From: Botryobacter ruber
GTDB taxonomy: Bacteria; Bacteroidota; Bacteroidia; Cytophagales; Hymenobacteraceae
Assembly: GCF_003347595.2 (NCBI RefSeq)
Contig: NZ_QCZK02000057.1
Coordinates: 1 to 64,000 of the forward strand
Length of the DNA stretch: 64,000 nucleotides
Direction: 5' to 3'
This document shows, piece after piece, positions 7,481-15,991 of the stretch (positions are counted from its first letter, which is position 1; every line of letters begins with the position of its first letter). The notes below the pieces were generated by a model that made no database searches, was not told where the DNA came from, and worked only from the letters and a program-made list of their open reading frames with translations. The position numbers and the translations under genes were made by a program.

Positions 7481-10400
7481 TTACATGTTGCGCCTGTACT
7501 GGCCTCCGACCTGGAAAAGCGCGTGGGTAATCTGGCCCAGTGAGCAGAATTTCACGGTTTCCATCAGCTCCTCAAAAATATTTTCGTTATGGACGGCTAC
7601 CTGCTGCAGGCGTTGCAGCATTTCCGCTGATTTATCTTCGCTGCGGTGATGGAGGGCCTGCAGCATGTTTATCTGGTACTGCTTTTCTTCTTCTGTGGCA
7701 CGAATTACCTCCTTTGGCAGTACCGTGGGCGAGCCGGTGGCGGAGAGGAACGTATTCACGCCGATAATCGGGTATTCCCCGGAGTGCTTCAGCGTTTCGT
7801 AGTAAAGACTTTCTTCCTGAATTTTCCCGCGCTGGTACATCGTTTCCATGGCACCCAACACGCCGCCACGCTCGGTAATGCGGTCGAACTCCGCCAGCAC
7901 CGCTTCCTCTACCAGGTCTGTCAATTCCTCGATAATGAAGGAGCCCTGCAGCGGGTTTTCGTTCTTGGCAAGCCCCAGTTCACGGTTAATAATGAGCTGG
8001 ATGGCCATGGCCCGACGCACTGAAGCTTCGGTAGGTGTGGTGATGGCCTCGTCGTAAGCGTTGGTGTGCAGCGAGTTGCAGTTATCGTAAATAGCATAAA
8101 GCGCCTGCAGCGTGGTGCGGATGTCGTTGAAGTCGATTTCCTGGGCGTGCAGCGAGCGGCCCGAGGTCTGGATGTGGTACTTGAGCATCTGCGAACGCGA
8201 GTTGGCGGCGTACTTGAGTTTCATGGCTTTGGCCCAGATGCGGCGTGCTACCCGCCCGATTACGGCATACTCTGGGTCGATGCCGTTGGAGAAGAAGAAG
8301 CTCAGGTTCGGGGCAAACTTGTTGATGTCCATGCCGCGACTCAGGTAATATTCTACATAGGTAAACCCGTTGGAGAGCGTGAAGGCCAGCTGCGTGATTG
8401 GGTTGGCGCCTGCCTCGGCAATGTGGTAGCCCGAGATGGAAACGGAGTAGAAGTTACGCACCTGGTTGTTGGTAAAGTACTGCTGCACGTCGCCCATAAG
8501 CCGCAGCGAAAATTCCGTCGAGAAAATGCAGGTGTTCTGTGCCTGGTCCTCTTTCAGGATATCCGCCTGCACCGTTCCCCGCACCGCTGACAAGGTACTT
8601 GCTTTTATTTCGGCATACACCTCGGCCGGCAGTACCTGATTGCCGGTTACACCCAGCAGCATGAGTCCCAGCCCGTCGTTGCCTTGCGGCAGGTTTCCCC
8701 TGTAAACCGGGCGCTGACTTCCTTTTTCCTTGTAGATAGCTTCAATCTTCGCGTTTACTTCGTCTTCCAGTCCATGCTTTTTAATGTACAGCTCGCACTG
8801 CTGGTCGATGGCCGCATTCATAAAGAAAGCGGTCAGGATGGCAGCTGGTCCGTTAATGGTCATGGAAACGGAGGTCATCGGGTCGGCCAGGTTAAAGCCG
8901 GAGTAAAGCTTTTTGGCATCGTCGAGGCAGCAGATGCTGACGCCGGAGTTACCAATCTTGCCGTAAATGTCAGGACGGTTGTCGGGATCTTCGCCGTAAA
9001 GCGTTACGGAGTCGAAGGCCGTGGAAAGCCGTTTGGCGGGCATGCCCAGGCTGACGTAGTGGAAGCGGCGGTTGGTGCGTTCGGGTCCGCCTTCGCCGGC
9101 AAACATACGGGTTGGGTCTTCGCCTTCGCGTTTGAAAGGAAATACACCGGCTGTATACGGGAATTCGCCCGGCACATTTTCCTGCAGGTTCCACTTCAGC
9201 AGATCGCCCCAAGCCTCGTAGCGCGGCATGGCAATTTTCGGGATCTGCAGGTGCGAAAGCGATTCGGTGTGGGTCCTGATTTTAATTTCCCGGTCGCGTA
9301 CCTTGAACAGGAAAAACTCATTTTTGTAGGCCTGTACTTTCTCCTGCCAGTTCTCCAGAATTTTCTTGTTCTGCCCGTCCAGGTTCAGCTCCAGCTCCGC
9401 ATACGCTTCCTGCAGCTGTTTTACCAGCCGGTCTTTATCCACTATTTCCAGCCCCTGCACCGCCTCGATCGACTTTTTGATGCCATACAGTTGCTGCGCC
9501 ACTTCGGCCTGTTCCTTGCCCCACTTGTCGTAGTTGCGGATGGTTTCGGCAATTTCAGAGAGGTAGCGGGTGCGGGCAGGGGGGATGATGTACACTTTTT
9601 CTGACATCTCTTCCCCCGTCTGCAGCTTCGACTCAAACGTTACGCCTGTTTTTTCGGTCACCGTTGCCATCACAGCTTTGTAGAGCTGGTTCATGCCCGG
9701 GTCGTTGAACTGCGAGGCGATAGTTCCGAACACCGGGATCTGCTCGTCTGCCACGTCCCAGAGCTGGTGGTTACGCTTGTACTGCTTCTTCACGTCGCGC
9801 AGGGCATCCAGCGCACCGCGTTTATCAAACTTGTTCAGCGCAATAATGTCTGCAAAGTCGAGCATGTCGATTTTTTCGAGCTGTGTGGCGGCACCATACT
9901 CGGGTGTCATCACATAAAGGCTGGTATCGGAGTGCTCCACAATTTCGGTATCGGACTGGCCAATGCCGGAAGTTTCCAGGATGATCAGGTCGAAACCGGC
10001 GGCTTTAACGATGTCTACCGCGTCCTGCACATACTTGCTGAGGGCGAGGTTGCTCTGTCGGGTGGCCAGCGAGCGCATGTACACCCGGTCATTGGCAATC
10101 GCATTCATCCGGATGCGGTCGCCCAGCAAGGCGCCACCGGTTTTCCGCTTGGAGGGGTCTACGGAGATGATGGCAATCCGCTTATCCGGGAAGTCGAGCA
10201 GGAAACGGCGCACCAGCTCATCCACGAGCGACGACTTGCCTGCTCCGCCCGTACCGGTTATGCCCAGCACGGGGGTAATTTTATTTTCTGCTCCAGCCAC
10301 CACAGCCTCTGCTCCTGATAGCTGTGCTCTTACTTTGGCAAATTCCTCCGGAAAGTTTTCGGCTGCCGAAATCAGGCGGGCAATGGCTTTTGGGTTTTGA

Positions 10401-10885
10401 TCGCGCAGGTGTTTCACCTCGCCGTTCAGGTGCTGCCCGGTCGGGAAGTCGCACTGCTGCAGCATATCATTTATCATTCCCTGCAGCCCCATTTCACGGC
10501 CATCGTCGGGGGAGTAGATGCGGGCGATGCCGTAGGCGTGCAGCTCCTCTATCTCGTCAGGCAGAATAACACCGCCGCCGCCGCCAAAGATGCGGATGTG
10601 GCCGCAGCCGCGCTCCTGTAGCAGGTCGTACATGTACTTGAAATACTCCAGGTGACCGCCCTGGTAAGAGGTAATGGCAATCGCCTGCACGTCTTCCTGC
10701 ACCGCACAATCCACGATTTCCTGCACGGAGCGGTTGTGGCCCAGGTGAATTACTTCGGCACCGGAGGCCTGAATAATGCGGCGCATGATGTTGATGGCAG
10801 CATCGTGCCCGTCGAAAAGGGAGGCGGCCGTTACTACCCGGATATGGTTAACAGGTTTGTAGACTTCTGGCTGGAGCGTATGCAT
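7481..10885 (-). CDS. icmF: Fused acyl-CoA mutase with built-in G-protein chaperone (IcmF)
   Basis: The 1134-residue protein carries, in order, a B12-binding domain (residues about 12-140, FDGHDAAINIM), a MeaB-like GTPase domain (about 205-400, Walker A GTGGAGKSS, NKFDKRG for guanine) and the large mutase domain (about 555-1100). This order is diagnostic of IcmF, which interconverts isobutyryl-CoA and n-butyryl-CoA (or isovaleryl- and pivalyl-CoA) with adenosylcobalamin. The region YTAGVFPFKREGEDPTRMF is of the IcmF type. The GTPase is preceded by a short Ala/Val/Gly stretch (SGAEAVVAGAENK) that is encoded by an R1 repeat. It is monocistronic, with a terminator at 7429-7459. Confidence 0.95.
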   Translation of the reverse strand: MHTLQPEVYKPVNHIRVVTAASLFDGHDAAINIMRRIIQASGAEVIHLGHNRSVQEIVDCAVQEDVQAIAITSYQGGHLEYFKYMYDLLQERGCGHIRIFGGGGGVILPDEIEELHAYGIARIYSPDDGREMGLQGMINDMLQQCDFPTGQHLNGEVKHLRDQNPKAIARLISAAENFPEEFAKVRAQLSGAEAVVAGAENKITPVLGITGTGGAGKSSLVDELVRRFLLDFPDKRIAIISVDPSKRKTGGALLGDRIRMNAIANDRVYMRSLATRQSNLALSKYVQDAVDIVKAAGFDLIILETSGIGQSDTEIVEHSDTSLYVMTPEYGAATQLEKIDMLDFADIIALNKFDKRGALDALRDVKKQYKRNHQLWDVADEQIPVFGTIASQFNDPGMNQLYKAVMATVTEKTGVTFESKLQTGEEMSEKVYIIPPARTRYLSEIAETIRNYDKWGKEQAEVAQQLYGIKKSIEAVQGLEIVDKDRLVKQLQEAYAELELNLDGQNKKILENWQEKVQAYKNEFFLFKVRDREIKIRTHTESLSHLQIPKIAMPRYEAWGDLLKWNLQENVPGEFPYTAGVFPFKREGEDPTRMFAGEGGPERTNRRFHYVSLGMPAKRLSTAFDSVTLYGEDPDNRPDIYGKIGNSGVSICCLDDAKKLYSGFNLADPMTSVSMTINGPAAILTAFFMNAAIDQQCELYIKKHGLEDEVNAKIEAIYKEKGSQRPVYRGNLPQGNDGLGLMLLGVTGNQVLPAEVYAEIKASTLSAVRGTVQADILKEDQAQNTCIFSTEFSLRLMGDVQQYFTNNQVRNFYSVSISGYHIAEAGANPITQLAFTLSNGFTYVEYYLSRGMDINKFAPNLSFFFSNGIDPEYAVIGRVARRIWAKAMKLKYAANSRSQMLKYHIQTSGRSLHAQEIDFNDIRTTLQALYAIYDNCNSLHTNAYDEAITTPTEASVRRAMAIQLIINRELGLAKNENPLQGSFIIEELTDLVEEAVLAEFDRITERGGVLGAMETMYQRGKIQEESLYYETLKHSGEYPIIGVNTFLSATGSPTVLPKEVIRATEEEKQYQINMLQALHHRSEDKSAEMLQRLQQVAVHNENIFEELMETVKFCSLGQITHALFQVGGQYRRNM
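10284..10316 (+). repeat. R1 repeat inside icmF
   Basis: TTTTCTGCTCCAGCCACCAC then AGCCTCTGCTCC matches the R1 core on the plus strand, inside the reverse-strand icmF gene. Read in the icmF frame it encodes GAEAVVAGAEN, just before the GTPase Walker A segment. This is one of four copies that lie in frame within coding linkers. Confidence 0.6.
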
Positions 10886-10924
10886 AGGCGCTATTTGTAT
10901 GCTTTTTTACATGATGTGAATCGA

Positions 10925-10932
10925 CAAAGATA
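10925..10932 (-). promoter_or_regulatory. Putative -7 box of icmF
   Basis: The reverse strand reads TATCTTTG, a match to TAnnTTTG, 40 bases upstream of the icmF start. The expected -33 position falls in the first copy of the 73-bp tandem duplication, where no clear TTG is seen. Confidence 0.4.
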
Positions 10933-11078
10933 AGCAAAACAGCAGTGAAATACTGTATCCGGAAATTAGAGGAGCAAACGCCGCTAGTAAGCTGTAAAAA
11001 CAAAAAGCAAAACAGCAGTGAAATACTATATCCGGAAATTAGAGGAGCAAACGCCGCTAGTAAGCTGTAAAAACAAAA
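10933..11078. repeat. 73-bp perfect-register tandem duplication
   Basis: Bases 10933-11005 and 11006-11078 are two copies that differ at one position (TACTGTATCC against TACTATATCC). The array begins immediately next to the putative icmF -7 box and ends where hairpin repeat A starts. It would double any regulatory site upstream of icmF. Confidence 0.85.
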
Positions 11079-11186
11079 AGCAGCAGTTCCGCTCTTTCGT
11101 TTGGAACCGCTGCTCTTATTCTTTATGAAAATCGAAATCTTCAACTTTTAGCCATTCTTTTATACGGGAGGGTATAACAGAAGGTT
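11074..11186 (+). repeat. Hairpin repeat, subtype A, copy 1 (left of the eCIS cluster)
   Basis: It starts AAAAAGCAGCAGTTCC and forms a stem with GGAACCGCTGCT across CTCTTTCGTTT, then continues with a conserved tail (ATGAAAATCGAAATCTTCAA, then TTTTAGCCATTC and TATACGGGAGGGTATA). A nearly identical copy is at 42062. Subtype B copies are at 12137 and 42495. The stem resembles an intrinsic terminator, but the conserved tail of about 75 bases goes beyond that. Confidence 0.85.
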
Positions 11187-11407
11187 TATCGTTTTTAAAA
11201 AATAGTAATTTCAGCTGGAGTTACTACCAGGATGTGAATTTACTTACAAATATTTGTTTTATATATAAATATGTTTTTACTTTAAGGATAAGCTTGTACA
11301 AGAGCCTAAATTACGGGTAATGATTAAGGCTTTCTATTTTGATTTGCCTATAGCAGTAGCTCCCGAAAACAACATTTTTGTAATGACCACATTTTAATTT
11401 AAGAAGC

Positions 11408-12115
11408 ATGAAAAAAACTTACCTATTAGGAATTGCCCTACTTGGGGCTGTTACCTTTTCTTTTCCGGCTAATGCACAGAGTAAGAACAAAGCCAAGGAA
11501 AAGGAGACAGTAGCTGTAAAGTCTAAATCGGATGAGGACCAGGAAAGGAAAGCGGCCGAGTGGATAGGTTCGCTGCAATTGCAAGATCCGGCCAAAGAGG
11601 CGCGCCTGCTGGAGGTGGTGGCTACGCACCTGAAAACCATCCGCGACTGGCATAACGAGCATCCTTATACAACCGTACCGGCCGGTATTAATCCCCTAAC
11701 CGGTCAGCGCCTCAGCGACCTGGACCGTCAGATCATCGCCAATTCCGCTATGCCAAAAACGGTTCATGAAAACCTGATGAACGGTCTGCGCAAAGACCTG
11801 AGCGAAGAGCAGGTAGAAAAGGTGCTGGATAAATACACGGTTGGCAAGGTTGATTTTACGATGAAAGGTTACCGCGCCATAGTGCCAAACCTTACAGCAG
11901 AGGAAGAAGCCACCATACTGGCTAACCTGAAACAGGCGCGTGAACAGGCGGTGGATTATAAAAACATGAACCAGATTTCAGCTATTTTCGAAATCTACAA
12001 GACAAAATCGGAGCAGTACCTGAATGCCAACGGACGCAATTGGCGCCAGATGTACAAAGATTATGTAAACGCGGCCAAAGCCAGAAAGGCAGCAGAAGCG
12101 AAGAAAACAGAATAA
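11408..12115 (+). CDS. DUF3826 family secreted protein
   Basis: The 235-residue protein starts with a clear signal peptide (MKKTYLLGIALLGAVTFSFP, cleavage after ANA). The mature part begins with a Lys/Glu-rich stretch and then the helical DUF3826 domain with WIGSLQLQDPAKEARL, ATHLKTIRDWHNEHP, FTMKGYRAIVPNLTAEEEA and YLNANGRNW. These motifs are conserved in Bacteroidota proteins often found near glycan-degrading genes, but no biochemical role is known. It sits alone between hairpin repeats A and B. It is on the same strand as the eCIS genes but 600 bp away and probably not part of that operon. Confidence 0.85.
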   Translation: MKKTYLLGIALLGAVTFSFPANAQSKNKAKEKETVAVKSKSDEDQERKAAEWIGSLQLQDPAKEARLLEVVATHLKTIRDWHNEHPYTTVPAGINPLTGQRLSDLDRQIIANSAMPKTVHENLMNGLRKDLSEEQVEKVLDKYTVGKVDFTMKGYRAIVPNLTAEEEATILANLKQAREQAVDYKNMNQISAIFEIYKTKSEQYLNANGRNWRQMYKDYVNAAKARKAAEAKKTE

Positions 12116-12136
12116 AATTTCCGCTTCCCTTACAAA

Positions 12137-12253
12137 CAAAAAAGCAGCGATTCCACTCTCTCATTTGGAACCGCTGCTTTTATTTTTTTATGAAAATCAT
12201 AATCTTCAACTTTTAGCCTACCTGTATATACGGGAGCTGTGAAGGGAGGTTTT
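12137..12253 (+). repeat. Hairpin repeat, subtype B, copy 1 (left of the eCIS cluster)
   Basis: AAAAGCAGCGATTCC pairs imperfectly with GGAACCGCTGCTTTT across ACTCTCTCATTT. The tail has ATAATCTTCAACTTTTAGCC, then CCTGTATATACGGGAGCTGT. The partner copy is at 42495. It also serves as a terminator after the DUF3826 gene. Confidence 0.85.
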
Positions 12254-12501
12254 TTATTACAATAAAAAAAGTTTTCCCACTCTTCAACAGTCATCATCTC
12301 TGTTAGTCGCGGCAGTTAGCGAGAGAACTACTTCAGCTGTAATACCAGCAATAAATACTGAAAAATCAGTATTGAAATGAGTCACTTAATGAGATAGATT
12401 TGTAGAAGTAAATACTAAGCGCCTAAAAATCCTACTCCAAAATCCAATTAGTAGCTTCAACTAGCCAATAAATTAAGGCCATCATTTTTCAGAAATAATC
12501 C

Positions 12502-12535
12502 TTATTTCCGGAATAACAAGCATTTCCGAAATAAG
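12502..12535. promoter_or_regulatory. Pair of TTTCCGGAA-like palindromes upstream of the eCIS genes
   Basis: TTATTTCCGGAATAA (12502-12516) and ATTTCCGAAATAA (12522-12534) are two near-palindromes spaced 20 bases centre to centre, about two helical turns. They lie about 80 bases upstream of the putative promoter. The arrangement suggests a dimeric regulator binding on one face of the DNA, but no such regulator is known here. The rest of the 12254-12719 gap shows no ORF. Confidence 0.4.
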
Positions 12536-12588
12536 TGATTTCAATCAAACACGCAAACTACAGGTAATAGCTGTTGCCTGCAATATTG

Positions 12589-12617
12589 TTGCAGTGTAAC
12601 ATTCGAACTATCTTTTG
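12589..12617 (+). promoter_or_regulatory. Putative promoter of the eCIS operon
   Basis: A TTG at 12589-12591, a 17-base spacer and TATCTTTTG (12609-12617, one base longer than TAnnTTTG) resemble a Bacteroidota promoter. This predicts a leader of about 95 nt before the DUF4255 gene. Confidence 0.4.
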
Positions 12618-12719
12618 TAGTTACCGCCACAGGGTCAGCTGCCATCTTTTGTGGGTGACGGAGCTGCTTTCCAATGACTGAAGAAAAATACATAAAAGGT
12701 TATTTTAATACGCCCGTTT

Positions 12720-13307
12720 ATGATCTCAGAAGCACTTGGCACCATCATCACCCTGCTTAATAATTATATTTCTCCGGGTTTTTCCGATCCGCCACTGGTG
12801 CTGGCTAATATTTCGAAAGTTAATGATGGCGATGAATTTACCCAGAGCATGCAGGACAAGCTGGTTATGTCGATCGTCAACATAGAAGAAGACCGGGTGG
12901 CAAAATCACCGGAAAACTTTATCCGGGAAAACAACCTGGTGAAGTATAAAAGTCCGCCTATCCACCTGAACCTAACTGTGCTTTTTGCCGCCACCCATGA
13001 CTATGATAAAGCCCTGCCGCTGCTAGAAAAAATTATCCGTTTTTTCCAGATCAAGAGAGCTTTCACGCCTGCCAACACGCCCGAACTGGCTACAGCCAAC
13101 GAGGTGAATGATAGCAGTATAGAGAAGATTGTTTTTGAATGGGTAAACCTGAACCTGGAGCAGGTACACCAGTTGTGGACAACTTTAGGAGGGCATTATA
13201 TGCCTTCAGTTGTATTTAAAATCAGGATGCTCACCATGGATGAACATGTGATTCAGAAAGAAGCTCACCCTGTAAAAGACATTATTGCGAACTACGACCA
13301 TATCTGA
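12720..13307 (+). CDS. eCIS DUF4255 protein (Pvc16/Afp16-like tube terminator or cap)
   Basis: The 195-residue protein belongs to the DUF4255 (Pvc16 N-terminal) family, which caps the distal end of the sheath-tube in Afp, PVC and AlgoCIS particles and fixes tube length. The typical start MISEALGTIITLLNNYI, the middle PPIHLNLTVLFAATHDYDKALPLLEKII and the end YMPSVVFKIRMLTMDE are seen. It is the first gene of the long eCIS array and the next gene starts 2 bases after its stop codon. It is a structural protein with no catalytic motif. Confidence 0.9.
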   Translation: MISEALGTIITLLNNYISPGFSDPPLVLANISKVNDGDEFTQSMQDKLVMSIVNIEEDRVAKSPENFIRENNLVKYKSPPIHLNLTVLFAATHDYDKALPLLEKIIRFFQIKRAFTPANTPELATANEVNDSSIEKIVFEWVNLNLEQVHQLWTTLGGHYMPSVVFKIRMLTMDEHVIQKEAHPVKDIIANYDHI

Positions 13308-13309
13308 AA

Positions 13310-14011
13310 ATGGAGGCTATTAAACTTTCATACAGGGTGCTGTTTAGCCTGGAGTTTACGCTGGAGGGCTACCGGGATGATATAAATCAGTACCTGAAAC
13401 TGGTGCCGGACAAAGCATCAGATGAGCAGATTTCGGAATATGATTTATTATACAGGAAGCAGAAAAGCGCCAGCGTTTTCCTGGCTGAAGTGGAGCCGGA
13501 TGGGGCTGCACAAGGGATACCTTTCGTACCGCCAGCGGAAGAAGCAGTATTCCGGTTTCAGGTAAAATTTCAGGACCAGAATTTCTTTGCACGGACGCAC
13601 CTGGCTTCCTATGATTTTGTGAACCAGGTGCTGGTCCTGTCAAATGAAGTGAATCATATAGAAGGAACGCAGCTGTTGCTTAGCCGTCCGGTAGAAAGTT
13701 ACGATAGCAGCAAAGAATACAAAAAAGGCTACCTGGCCCGGTTGGGGAGCAATTTTTTTAAGGCTATCCGGGAAAGTAATGTCGCCGATGCACATCCAGT
13801 TACAGACACAGCTTACTGGAAGAGCATACCGGACGGAAGCTTCGTAAGCCAGGCCGACCTGCAGACCCGGACGCCTTCCCTTGATTTAGATACTGTGATG
13901 GTGATCGACATCAGGCACAGCAGTACATTGCCGGCTGCCTACCAGCTGCTGGATGCATCATCGAAATGTAAGGAGGTTCTCTTTAAAATAAAATTCCTGA
14001 CGAACAGCTAA
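13310..14011 (+). CDS. eCIS-associated protein with a chitin-binding-like motif
   Basis: The 233-residue protein is not a family I can name. Residues 131-173 read YDSSKEYKKGYLARLGSNFF and end HPVTDTAYWKSI. This follows the pattern of carbohydrate-binding modules of families 5 and 12 (aromatic-YxxG-V-xxxGxxYxA then PxxxxYW), also seen in phage fibres. The N-terminal 120 residues and the C-terminal VMVIDIRHSSTLPAAYQLL look like a structural beta protein. Its place directly after the cap gene suggests a cap-adaptor or a second cap component, as in AlgoCIS, which has two Alg16-type proteins. That role is inferred from position only. Confidence 0.6.
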   Translation: MEAIKLSYRVLFSLEFTLEGYRDDINQYLKLVPDKASDEQISEYDLLYRKQKSASVFLAEVEPDGAAQGIPFVPPAEEAVFRFQVKFQDQNFFARTHLASYDFVNQVLVLSNEVNHIEGTQLLLSRPVESYDSSKEYKKGYLARLGSNFFKAIRESNVADAHPVTDTAYWKSIPDGSFVSQADLQTRTPSLDLDTVMVIDIRHSSTLPAAYQLLDASSKCKEVLFKIKFLTNS

Positions 14012-14040
14012 CCATCACCATCCTAAAACCTTTCTAGCTT

Positions 14041-15471
14041 ATGGCAACCATAAATGAAACCGCAATTAAAACGCCGGGGGTCTACATAAACGAAATCCCC
14101 CTTTTCCCTCCTTCGGTAGCCCAGGTAGCTACTGCCATTCCCGCTTTTATCGGTTACACGGGAAAGGCCACTGAAAAAGTGGATAATGATCTGCACCTGG
14201 TGCCAAAACGAATCAGCTCTATGGTGGAGTACGAAACGTATTTCGGGAAAGCCAGAAACGAATCCATAACCATCAATATCAGCGGCAACATTGATGCTAA
14301 TCCTGCGGGTGCTACTGTGGCGCCTATCACGCCTCCGGGCCTTACTTACCGGATGTACTACGCCATGCGCATGTATTTTGCCAATGGGGGAGGCCCCTGC
14401 TATATCGTTTCGGTGGACCTCGATACGGTTGCCATCGATGTTGGAGATGATACGAAGGGTTTACAGGGCGGACTGAAAGTGCTCGAAAAAGAAGATGAGC
14501 CTACCATTATTGTTTTTCCGGATGGGGTTGGACTGGGGGATAAGGACAAGTATTATGGCCTCATCGACCTTGCGCTGGACCAGTGTGAAACGCTGGCAGA
14601 CCGGGTGACGCTGGTGGATGTTTACCAGACTTCAGGCAATAATGATGCTGCTAACATCAAGGATCTACGGGATAAAGTGAGAAGCGAACGGGAATACGTG
14701 ATGTATGGCATGGCGTATCATCCGTGGCTCGAAACGAACCTTCCTTTTACCTACACAGGCGCCACTGCTGTTATCGGTACCCATACCGGTCCGGGAGCTA
14801 CCGATCTGGCCGGAAAAAAATTAGATGATGTTAATGCCAGCAACAATGCTTTGTATAACCTGATTAAAGCGGAGCTGGATAAATTACATGTGGTGCTTCC
14901 GCCCAGCAGCAGCATCGCCGGAATTTATGCGCGGGTGGATGGCAACCGGGGCGTCTGGAAAGCGCCTGCCAATGTAAATGTCATGAATGTGGTGAAGCCA
15001 TTGATCACCTACAGCGACAGAGACCAGGAAGATATGAACATCGATCCCACTTCCGGTAAATCCATCAATGCCATCCGAGCCTTTACCGGAAAAGGAATAC
15101 TGGTGTGGGGAGCACGCACCCTGGCCGGCAACGACAATGAGTGGCGCTATGTGAGTGTGCGCCGGTTCTTCAACATGGTGGAGGAGTCTACCAAAAAAGC
15201 GTCGGCCCAGTTTGTGTTCGAACCAAACGATGCCAACACCTGGGTGAAAGTACGGGCTATGATAGAGAATTACTTAACCGTGCTGTGGCGGCAGGGAGCA
15301 CTGGCAGGCGCTAAACCCGAACATGCCTTCTTTGTAAAGATTGGCCTTGGCCAGACCATGACAGCTGACGACATCCTGAACGGAAAAATGATAGTGGAAA
15401 TAGGTATGGCAGCTGTACGTCCTGCTGAATTCATTATTCTGCGCTTTATGCACAAAATGCAGGAGTCCTGA
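14041..15471 (+). CDS. eCIS contractile sheath protein
   Basis: The 476-residue protein is a phage-type tail sheath subunit (Afp2-4/Pvc2-4). It starts with the conserved TPGVYINEIPLFPPSVAQVA, which makes the N-terminal linker that meshes with neighbouring subunits. It ends with the conserved C-terminal sheath domain (FFNMVEESTKKA, FEPND, LWRQGALAGA, GLGQTMTADDILNGKMIVEI, RPAEFIILRF). Contraction drives the inner tube through the target envelope. Only one sheath gene is present, whereas Afp and PVC have several. The middle insert (about residues 75-290) should face outwards. Confidence 0.96.
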   Translation: MATINETAIKTPGVYINEIPLFPPSVAQVATAIPAFIGYTGKATEKVDNDLHLVPKRISSMVEYETYFGKARNESITINISGNIDANPAGATVAPITPPGLTYRMYYAMRMYFANGGGPCYIVSVDLDTVAIDVGDDTKGLQGGLKVLEKEDEPTIIVFPDGVGLGDKDKYYGLIDLALDQCETLADRVTLVDVYQTSGNNDAANIKDLRDKVRSEREYVMYGMAYHPWLETNLPFTYTGATAVIGTHTGPGATDLAGKKLDDVNASNNALYNLIKAELDKLHVVLPPSSSIAGIYARVDGNRGVWKAPANVNVMNVVKPLITYSDRDQEDMNIDPTSGKSINAIRAFTGKGILVWGARTLAGNDNEWRYVSVRRFFNMVEESTKKASAQFVFEPNDANTWVKVRAMIENYLTVLWRQGALAGAKPEHAFFVKIGLGQTMTADDILNGKMIVEIGMAAVRPAEFIILRFMHKMQES

Positions 15472-15556
15472 TAAATGCTCCTGGTCAGGTAGCATATGCA
15501 TGTCTGCTTTTTTATTACCCAGCTAGTTTTTTACTCAAATTTAAAAACCTACACCC

Positions 15557-15988
15557 ATGGCAGAATATCCAATTCCGAAGTTTCATTTTCAGGTAGAATG
15601 GGGCGGAACCAAAATCGGATTCACCGAAGTAACCGGCCTGGACATTACCACCGAAGTTATCGAATACCGGGACGGCGCCAGTCCGGAATACTCCAAAGTG
15701 AAGATGCCTGGCCAGCGCACCTTCAGCAATATCAGCCTGAAACGCGGGACCTTTGCCGGCGATAACGAATTTTACAACTGGTTTAATACGGTTAACCTGA
15801 ACCAGATTGAGCGGCGCAACATCACCATCAGCCTGCTCAATGAAAACCACGAACCGGTGGTGGTCTGGAAAGTGAAAAATGCCTGGCCTACCAAAGTAAC
15901 ACCAACCGATTTGAATGCCGACGGAAACGAGGTGGCCCTGGAAACGCTGGAGTTGGCGCACGAAGGCCTGACCATTCAAAACGAATAA
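15557..15988 (+). CDS. eCIS inner tube protein 1 (gp19-like)
   Basis: The 143-residue protein is a T4 gp19/Hcp-like tube subunit. Hallmarks are PKFHFQVEWGGTKIGFTEVT, EYRDGASPEYSKVKMPG, NISLKRGTF and the C-terminal EVALETLELAHEGL. Hexamer rings stack to form the delivered tube. It is the closer match of the two tube genes to Afp1/Pvc1. It follows the sheath gene by 85 bp and the second tube gene follows 3 bases after its stop. Confidence 0.95.
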   Translation: MAEYPIPKFHFQVEWGGTKIGFTEVTGLDITTEVIEYRDGASPEYSKVKMPGQRTFSNISLKRGTFAGDNEFYNWFNTVNLNQIERRNITISLLNENHEPVVVWKVKNAWPTKVTPTDLNADGNEVALETLELAHEGLTIQNE

Positions 15989-15991
15989 GCT

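Noticed and set aside
7481..10885. Long antisense ORFs across icmF
   Set aside because: They are shadow frames produced by the codon bias of a real conserved gene. Similar shadows exist over most large genes here.
10933..11186. CRISPR array
   Set aside because: The units are two tandem copies of 73 bp plus a hairpin repeat, with no regular repeat-spacer pattern and no cas genes.
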